Source of the DNA: an uncultured Eubacteriales bacterium
GTDB taxonomy: Bacteria; Bacillota_A; Clostridia; Oscillospirales; CAG-272
Length of the DNA stretch: 12,438 bases
Direction: 5' to 3'
Assembly (NCBI GenBank): GCA_900557635.1
Contig: USTB01000011.1
Location: forward strand, 1 to 12,438
In this document: piece after piece, positions 7,566 through 12,438 of the stretch
How the letters are laid out: each line of letters opens with the position of its first letter
How positions within the stretch are numbered: the first letter of the stretch is position 1
Notes under the pieces: generated by a model
The model's database searches: none
What the model saw: the letters and a program-made list of their open reading frames with translations, nothing else
Told to the model about the DNA's origin: nothing
Translations under genes and position numbers: made by a program

Positions 7566-7614
7566 CTGACATATTAACCGATTTCGGTGTATAATAACAA
7601 TAACCAATATCGGT
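7566..7614. promoter_or_regulatory. Divergent promoter region with two operator-like palindromes
   Basis: ACCGATTTCGGT (7577-7588) and ACCAATATCGGT (7603-7614) are related imperfect palindromes spaced 26 bp centre to centre; as a pair, 7574-7589 and 7602-7617 are inverted repeats at 14 of 16 positions. For the plus strand, CTGACA (7566-7571), 18 nt and TATAAT (7590-7595) form a promoter, with one palindrome between the boxes and the other at about +8. TATTATA on the other strand may be the -10 of the XRE gene. The layout fits a repressor blocking its own promoter region; the XRE protein is the obvious candidate. Confidence 0.65.
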
Positions 7615-7636
7615 TAATATATGCGGAGGTGACAGA

Positions 7637-7807
7637 ATGAGGTTCTTAACAGTGAAGGAAACAGCGGAAAGGTGGAGATACAGCGAGAGCACCATATGCA
7701 GATGGTGCAGAAAAGGCATAGTTCAGGCAGATGACAGCACCGAAAAATGGCACGGACAATGGCGGATACCCGAAGATGCCGAATGTCCGAAAAAAGCAAA
7801 GAAATAA
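7637..7807 (+). CDS. 56-aa excisionase/MerR-like HTH protein
   Basis: This small gene reads MRFLTVKETAERWRYSESTI and ends WRIPEDAECPKKAKK. The LTVKEaAerW opening and WrIPedAe close match the small HTH_17/excisionase-like DNA-binding proteins common in Clostridia and their integrative elements. The usual GRIPGA-type middle is replaced by KGIVQADDSTEKWHGQ, so the wing is unusual, with four Trp in total. The ribosome-binding site GGAGGTG lies 6 nt before the ATG. It is divergent from the XRE gene, its promoter overlaps the putative operators, and a terminator follows 60 nt after the stop codon. No integrase is near, so a regulatory rather than excision role is likelier. Confidence 0.85.
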   Translation: MRFLTVKETAERWRYSESTICRWCRKGIVQADDSTEKWHGQWRIPEDAECPKKAKK

Positions 7808-7866
7808 TTCGGCTTTTTGCGGGAGATCTCGGTGAGATGAAAAAGCTGTATTAAAAGAACGACTGC

Positions 7867-7910
7867 AAAAAACGCACCCCGAAGCGAAAGGCTCAGGGTG
7901 TGTTTTTATT
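7867..7910 (+). terminator. Terminator after the 56-aa HTH gene
   Basis: A 12-bp A/T-flanked stem (AAAAACGCACCC with GGGTGTGTTTTT, one G-U pair) ends in TTTTTATT. The A-run on the left arm would also let it act in the reverse direction. Confidence 0.85.
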
Positions 7911-7928
7911 GCGGAAAGAGGGATGACA

Positions 7929-7972
7929 AAGCCCGTCAGTCAAGCGGAAATATCCGAATGACTGACGGGCTT
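7929..7972 (-). terminator. Long perfect hairpin downstream of folD
   Basis: A perfect 14-bp stem (7929-7942 with 7959-7972) encloses a loop with an inner CGGA/TCCG pairing. On the reverse strand it is followed by TTTGTC, a weak T-run. It lies about 70 nt past the folD stop codon and probably ends or protects the 3' end of the M16-lgt-folD transcript. A smaller TCGGC/GCCGA hairpin with T-rich loop is at 7997-8012. Nothing else is seen between 7973 and 8044. Confidence 0.55.
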
Positions 7973-8044
7973 AAAGGATCCGGCTGAAATGATAAATCGG
8001 CGAAAAAGCCGAAAGCACGGGGCTGAAAGGAGGCGCAGGGCAGA

Positions 8045-8887
8045 TTATTCCTTTCCGTGCCGTTTTGCGGCAGTGACCGTGTTACGCATGAGCATGGCGA
8101 TGGTCATGGGACCCACACCGCCCGGGACGGGGGTAATGGCGGAGGCGATCGGCTCAGCCGACGCGAAGTCCACGTCGCCGCACAGCTTGCCGTTTTCGTC
8201 GCGATCCATGCCCACGTCGATGACCACCGCTCCGGGCTTGATCATGTCTCCCGTGATGAACTTGGCGCGTCCGATGGCGACCACCAGAATATCCGCACGG
8301 CGGCAGACCTCGGCTAAATTCTTGGTTTTGGAGTGACACACGGTCACGGTTCCGTCGGCTTGGAGCAGAAGCATTGCCATGGGCTTGCCCACGATGTTGC
8401 TTCGTCCGATGACCACGCACTCCTTGCCTGCGGGGGAGATGTCGGAACGGTGCAGAAGCTCCATCACGCCTGCGGGGGTGCAGGGCAGAAAGGTGTAATT
8501 GCCGATCATGATATGGCCTGTGTTCTCGGCGTGAAAGGCGTCCACGTCCTTATCGGGACGGATCGCCGCGATGACTGCCGCCTCGGAAATGTGACGCGGC
8601 AGGGGAAGCTGAACTAAGATACCGTCGATTTCGGGGTCGCCGTTCAGCTCATCGATCAGGGTCAGGAGTGCCTCCTGCGCAGTCTCCTGAGGCAGGGCGA
8701 TCACACGGGAGCGGATGCCCGTGTCGGCGCACGCCTTCGCCTTGTTGTTTACATATACCTTGGATGCGGGATCGTCTCCCACAATAACAACTGCAAGCCC
8801 GGGCCTGCATGTCATCTTTTCCACTTCTTCGCGGCATTCCGCGCGGCACTGTGCCGCAATAGCTTTTCCGTCAATGATCTTTGCCAT
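8045..8887 (-). CDS. folD: Bifunctional methylenetetrahydrofolate dehydrogenase/methenyltetrahydrofolate cyclohydrolase
   Basis: FolD interconverts 5,10-methylene-, methenyl- and 10-formyl-tetrahydrofolate, feeding purine and formyl-Met synthesis. The 280-aa protein has the normal length and motifs: VGDDPASKVYVNNKAK with catalytic Tyr45 and Lys49, GILVQLPLP, PCTPAG, VVIGRSNIVGKPMA for NAD(P) binding, and PVPGGVGPMT. One difference is DVDAFHAEN, where most members read DVDGFHPxN. I chose the ATG at 8885-8887 (MAKIIDGK) with GGAG upstream at 12 nt; the longer open frame is the shadow of the lgt tail. The gene overlaps the end of lgt by 17 nt and is last in the operon. Confidence 0.97.
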   Translation of the reverse strand: MAKIIDGKAIAAQCRAECREEVEKMTCRPGLAVVIVGDDPASKVYVNNKAKACADTGIRSRVIALPQETAQEALLTLIDELNGDPEIDGILVQLPLPRHISEAAVIAAIRPDKDVDAFHAENTGHIMIGNYTFLPCTPAGVMELLHRSDISPAGKECVVIGRSNIVGKPMAMLLLQADGTVTVCHSKTKNLAEVCRRADILVVAIGRAKFITGDMIKPGAVVIDVGMDRDENGKLCGDVDFASAEPIASAITPVPGGVGPMTIAMLMRNTVTAAKRHGKE

Positions 8888-9806
8888 GCTCTTCTTTTTC
8901 TCCTTTTTCGGTTGTGGTTTCTGCGTTTTCGGGGTTGTTTGTCTGTGCTTCGGTGCTTTCACTCTCTGTGGTCTGTGCGGGGGGCGTCTCGGCGGCTGTT
9001 TCTGCCGCAGGTGTGCGGTGCTTACGGGATACGATGCCGCACACGATCAGCGCGGTCAGTCCGCACAGGAATGCGGCGGCGCCCAGCATCTGCGAAACGC
9101 GGAACGGTCCCCAGTACAGGGAGTCGGTGCGCAGTCCCTCGATCATGGAGCGCCCCAGACCGTACCACGTGATATACAGAAGCGCGATCTGTCCGTTATA
9201 CTTCTTCTTTTTATAGAACAGATTGATGACGATAAAGCCCACGAGATTCCACAGGGACTCATACAGGAAGGTGGGGTGTACGCTGACCGAGCTTTGGAAG
9301 CTCTCGATGGTCATGCGCCACGGCAGATCGGTTTCCGAGCCGTATGCTTCGGCGTTGACGAAATTGCCCCAGCGTCCGATGATCTGACCGAGCATGACGG
9401 CGGGCGCCAGCATATCGAAGAACTTGCGCACGTCGATTTTTTTGACCTTGGACACGATAAATGTGGTCGCCGCGCCGGCTAAAATGCCGCCGTAAATGGC
9501 AAGCCCGCCCTGTCGGATGTTGATGACATCGAAAAAGGTCTTATACTCGATGCCCGAAAAGACGACGTAGTACAGACGCGCGCCGATGATGGAAAAGATC
9601 AGAATGAAGATGGCGTAGTCGAAAACGTCGTCCGATTTGATGTTTTCGTACCGTGCGCGCAGGAGGACGTATAAAAACGCCAGCACGATTCCGCAGGTGA
9701 TGATCACGCCGTACCATTTGACCTCCAGACCGAACACGGTGAAGGCGGTGGGATCCAGCGTAAAGGGTCCGAGATGCAGACCCGGGAAGGAAATGATGTG
9801 GGACAT
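8871..9806 (-). CDS. lgt: Prolipoprotein diacylglyceryl transferase
   Basis: Lgt moves diacylglycerol from phosphatidylglycerol to the lipobox cysteine of lipoprotein precursors in the cytoplasmic membrane; the CAP lipoprotein in this window would be a substrate. The 311-aa protein has about seven membrane segments and the signature GRWGNFVNAEAYG (R145, N148, N151, E153). GGLAIYGG has Tyr105 where the E. coli enzyme has essential His103; I recall Tyr as common in clostridial members. After about residue 260 there is an unusual Thr/Glu/Pro-rich tail of about 50 residues that ends in charged repeats. The ATG at 9804-9806 has GAGGT upstream and lies 10 nt after the M16 gene; the longer open frame upstream is not supported. 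Confidence 0.96.
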   Translation of the reverse strand: MSHIISFPGLHLGPFTLDPTAFTVFGLEVKWYGVIITCGIVLAFLYVLLRARYENIKSDDVFDYAIFILIFSIIGARLYYVVFSGIEYKTFFDVINIRQGGLAIYGGILAGAATTFIVSKVKKIDVRKFFDMLAPAVMLGQIIGRWGNFVNAEAYGSETDLPWRMTIESFQSSVSVHPTFLYESLWNLVGFIVINLFYKKKKYNGQIALLYITWYGLGRSMIEGLRTDSLYWGPFRVSQMLGAAAFLCGLTALIVCGIVSRKHRTPAAETAAETPPAQTTESESTEAQTNNPENAETTTEKGEKEEHGKDH

Positions 9807-9816
9807 GTTTTTTACC

Positions 9817-11145
9817 TCACTTCGCCGATGCCTCGGCTGAATTTTGGGACGAAACGGGACGGACGATGCTGAGCGCAAAATGCGATTCCGAGAGCAGGGA
9901 GCGGAGCACCGCTTCTGTCTCCTCCCGCGTGATGCTTCCGGCGATCTCCGCATATTGCAGTGCGTCACAGCCGTCCATGACGTAATCCATCACGGTGTTC
10001 ACGGTTTCGGCCGGGGAGTCGAAGTCCATAATGAACTGCGCGTACAGGGAACGTCGGCACCGCAGGAAATCCTCTTCGGGGATGCCGTCCCGCCGCAGCT
10101 GCTCCGCCTTTTGCAGGAATGCGCGGTATACGGCGTCGGGATCGTCCGATTCGCCGTCGGCTGTCAGGAAGGAGAATGTGCGGTTGTGCTCTACCAGAGA
10201 GCCGAAGGGACCGCTGAGCAGATGCTCACGGTACAACTCATTGTACAGATCGCCTGATTCTCCGAACAGAAGCTCGGAAATGATCTCCATTGCAGCCTTT
10301 TTCCGCATGCGGGCGGTCGGCTCGGCGGGGATGTCGGTGTCCTTGATCCCGATGGCAAACAGGGGAGAGGCGACCTGCATGGAGCATTCGGCGCGCGGTC
10401 GTGCTACCTGCGGCGCTTCCTCGGGAAATTCGGTCTGCACCGAGAAGGGGGGCGCGGGGTGCAACACGGCATCGGCGCATGACTCCACCTCCTGCGGGGT
10501 CACGTTTCCGCACACGAACAGCGCCATATTATGCAGATTGTAAAAGGTACGGTAGCAACGGTACAAGAGCGTGGGTGTGATGTCGGCGATGGACGCCTCC
10601 GACCCTGCGACTTCAAGTCGGACGGGGTGCTTTTCGTACATGGCGGCAAGCAGAGAGAAGAGTAGCGCGTTGTCGGGGGTGTCCTTTCCCATGCGGATTT
10701 CCTGCTCGATGATGCCCCGTTCCTTTTCCACGTTTTGCTCGGTAAAATAGGGATGCGTGACCGATTCCAAAAGGATCTTCAGCGATTCCGAAAAATGCTC
10801 CGTGCAGGAGAACAGGTAGGAGGTCATGGCAAATGAGGTGAATGCATTCGCCGAAGCGCCGGTTTGGGCGAAGCGCGCAAAGGTGTCCACGCCGTCCCCG
10901 TTTTCAAACATTTTGTGCTCCAGGTAGTGCGCGATGCCGTCCGGAACGGATGCTATGGGGCTGTCCGACGTGCCGAAGCGGCTGTGAATAGAGCCGTACC
11001 TCACGCCGACTGCCGCATAGGCGGTGCAGAATGGTTTGCGGATCACGTAGATGGGCAGACCGCTTTTGTGTACCTTATAGTAGTATGTTTCACCGACGGC
11101 GGCGCTTGTGTGCGCGGTAAAGGGGATGTTCGGTTCAGTCGGCAT
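9817..11145 (-). CDS. M16 family zinc peptidase, YmfH-like (catalytic subunit)
   Basis: The 442-aa protein has the inverted zinc motif HYLEH (residues 73-77) and the downstream ligand region ERGIIEQEIRMGKD (Glu149 the likely third ligand), so it should be an active metallopeptidase. The N-terminal M16 half is followed by a C-terminal M16C half with the LYNELYREHLLSGPFG segment. It is cytoplasmic, with no signal peptide. In Bacillus the homologous pair ymfF/ymfH is adjacent, and such M16 proteins often act as an active/inactive heterodimer. The ATG at 11143-11145 overlaps the upstream M16 gene by 11 nt, which suggests equal, coupled synthesis. The substrate is unknown. It is followed by lgt. 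Confidence 0.93.
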   Translation of the reverse strand: MPTEPNIPFTAHTSAAVGETYYYKVHKSGLPIYVIRKPFCTAYAAVGVRYGSIHSRFGTSDSPIASVPDGIAHYLEHKMFENGDGVDTFARFAQTGASANAFTSFAMTSYLFSCTEHFSESLKILLESVTHPYFTEQNVEKERGIIEQEIRMGKDTPDNALLFSLLAAMYEKHPVRLEVAGSEASIADITPTLLYRCYRTFYNLHNMALFVCGNVTPQEVESCADAVLHPAPPFSVQTEFPEEAPQVARPRAECSMQVASPLFAIGIKDTDIPAEPTARMRKKAAMEIISELLFGESGDLYNELYREHLLSGPFGSLVEHNRTFSFLTADGESDDPDAVYRAFLQKAEQLRRDGIPEEDFLRCRRSLYAQFIMDFDSPAETVNTVMDYVMDGCDALQYAEIAGSITREETEAVLRSLLSESHFALSIVRPVSSQNSAEASAK

Positions 11146-12438
11146 GGTCGGGCTCCTCCTCTTCGTCGTGTTCGGCGGTTCCTTCCATGAGGTAGAAGGT
11201 GTCGGGTGTCAGCTTGTTTGCCGAGGCGATGACATCGTCGCGGGTCAATGCCGCAACCATGGCGATCTCGTCCTCGGGGGAGCGTGTGATGCCTGCCATG
11301 GCGCGCGCCGTGTACCAGCTTTCCAAGCCGGACGGATTGTCGGTCAGCTCACGGTAGGCGTTGATGAGCGCGCGTCTGGCGTCCTCCAATGCGCCGTCGG
11401 TGAATTCTCCGCGGCATACCTCTTTCCACTGCCGCAGGATCTCTTCCTTTGTCCGTTCGGCGTTTTCGCGCTGAATGCCCGCCGTGACCACCATCAGCCC
11501 CTTCTGCGCTTCGGGGACGGCAAAGCAGTAGTAGCACAGGCTCAGCTTTTCCCGCACGTTCATGAACAGCTTGCTCGTGGGGGAGGAGGAGTACAGACAG
11601 CGGAAAAGAGAAAATGCAAGATAGTCCTCATCTGCCAAGATCTGTCCCGTGCGGAAGCCAAGCGCCAGCTTGCTCTGGTTTACCGGCTGGCGCTCAGTGA
11701 CCGTGCGCACGTCGCCCGACGCCCGACGGATGACCTGCGTTTGGGGGCATGGGATGTCGGGGTGCGAGATCGGCAGAAACAGCGTCCGCATTTCGGAGAT
11801 CAGCGCATCCCGGTCGCACTCACCAGAAAAGAAGATGCGGATCTGTGCGCGTTCCCACACCGTTCGGTAGAAATCGTACAGTGCTTGAGGCGTGACGGCG
11901 CGAACCTCCTCCTCGCTTCCCGTTTCAGGCAGACCGTACAGCTCGTCGCGGCACATTTCCTCGGCACAGCGATTGACGGCATATGCAATTTTATTGTTGA
12001 TGCGGGAACGGATGGCGTCGGTGAGCATTGCCTTCTCATTTTCCACAAAGGCGGAAACAAACGCGTCGTTTTCGGTGCGCGGGCAGAAGAGCAGTTCGTG
12101 GAGGAGAGAAATGACGCCGGACAGAATATCGGTGCCGTCGGGTACGTAGTCCTGACGGATCATGGAGCACGTAAATCCGAAATATTCCACGTCGCCCCGT
12201 CGGGTGCGGGTCGGCTCAATGCGCGCGGCGTACAGAAGATCGTACTGTCGGCTCAGGCTCGCCATATCGGGGTAATGCTCGGTACCGCACCGAAGCACAT
12301 AGGGGAGAAGCGATATCATTGCCGCTTCCCCGGGTCGGATGCCGAGTCGGAAGGAAACCGACAGGGTGTTTTGCTTGTGACGGTCGCTTTCCAGCACCGA
12401 CAGCTCCACACCGGGGCATACAGAACAGGTGAATAAAC
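11135..12438 (-). CDS. M16 family peptidase-like protein, YmfF-like (inactive subunit), partial at window edge
   Basis: The protein lacks HxxEH: at the expected place it reads MISLLPYVLRCGTEHYP, typical of YmfF-type subunits. The C-terminal half with SKLFMNVREKLSLCYYCFA is the M16C RExxLxY-type motif that contributes Arg and Tyr residues to the partner's active site in M16 heterodimers. The reading frame is still open at the window end; a GTG at 12407-12409 has no ribosome-binding site and would cut into the first strand (LFTCSVCPGVELSVLESDRH), so the true start is probably beyond 12438. It ends in an acidic tail (DEEEEPDHAD) and overlaps the active M16 gene by 11 nt. The operon promoter is outside the window. 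Confidence 0.9.
   Translation of the reverse strand, partial: LFTCSVCPGVELSVLESDRHKQNTLSVSFRLGIRPGEAAMISLLPYVLRCGTEHYPDMASLSRQYDLLYAARIEPTRTRRGDVEYFGFTCSMIRQDYVPDGTDILSGVISLLHELLFCPRTENDAFVSAFVENEKAMLTDAIRSRINNKIAYAVNRCAEEMCRDELYGLPETGSEEEVRAVTPQALYDFYRTVWERAQIRIFFSGECDRDALISEMRTLFLPISHPDIPCPQTQVIRRASGDVRTVTERQPVNQSKLALGFRTGQILADEDYLAFSLFRCLYSSSPTSKLFMNVREKLSLCYYCFAVPEAQKGLMVVTAGIQRENAERTKEEILRQWKEVCRGEFTDGALEDARRALINAYRELTDNPSGLESWYTARAMAGITRSPEDEIAMVAALTRDDVIASANKLTPDTFYLMEGTAEHDEEEEPDHAD

Noticed and set aside
7637..7807. Excisionase-like gene as proof of an integrated mobile element
   Set aside because: No integrase, relaxase, att repeats or tRNA junction is visible nearby, so an element cannot be claimed.
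11108..12436. 442-aa plus-strand frame
   Set aside because: It is antisense to the M16 gene in a GC-rich region; the opposite frame has conserved M16C motifs and YmfF-type sequence.

Overview
The window looks like a chromosomal segment of a spore-forming, GC-rich member of the Clostridia (Bacillota), perhaps an Oscillospirales or Christensenellales-type gut lineage. The phylum call rests on a SpoIID-type sporulation protein, an L21-Prp-L27 operon whose L27 carries the Prp-cleaved N-terminal extension, a CAP-domain lipoprotein with a zinc-knuckle-like insert, a DUF5685/J-domain pair, and an interspersed repeat I remember from gut Clostridia. The order-level placement is inference.

Layout. Positions 20-1455 (minus strand) hold an elongator tRNA-Met with its own promoter, then a SpoIID-like lytic transglycosylase. 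The spoIID upstream region carries a sequence resembling a sigma-F/G forespore promoter. Positions 1405-2468 hold an independent transcription unit for a CAP-domain lipoprotein, with a sigma-A-type promoter and a strong terminator. Next come a hairpin-rich spacer and a tRNA-Leu(UAG) with promoter and abutting terminator. Positions 2887-5831 (plus strand) form one apparent operon of tightly packed genes: DUF5685 protein, J-domain/TPR protein with a cysteine-rich tail, small membrane protein and PHP-family metallohydrolase, closed by a terminator. The following spacer has a near-consensus parS-like 16-mer and an interspersed repeat. Positions 6088-7258 (minus) are the rplU-prp-rpmA operon with promoter, structured leader and terminator. 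Positions 7342-7910 hold a divergent pair of very small HTH genes (68 and 56 aa) separated by a promoter region with two related operator-like palindromes; the 56-aa gene is short enough to be missed by automatic calling. Positions 7929-12438 (minus) hold an operon reading from the right edge: a catalytically inactive M16 subunit (YmfF-like, cut by the window edge), an active-site-bearing M16 subunit (YmfH-like), lgt and folD, with overlapping or near-overlapping ends.

Most of this is core genome. The parts that most deserve a second look are the DUF5685/J-domain operon, whose function is unknown and which is rich in paired cysteines; the divergent micro-regulator pair with its double operator; the parS-like site; and the forespore-type promoter in front of spoIID. 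No phage, IS, CRISPR or defence island is visible, and I do not claim a new system beyond these leads.
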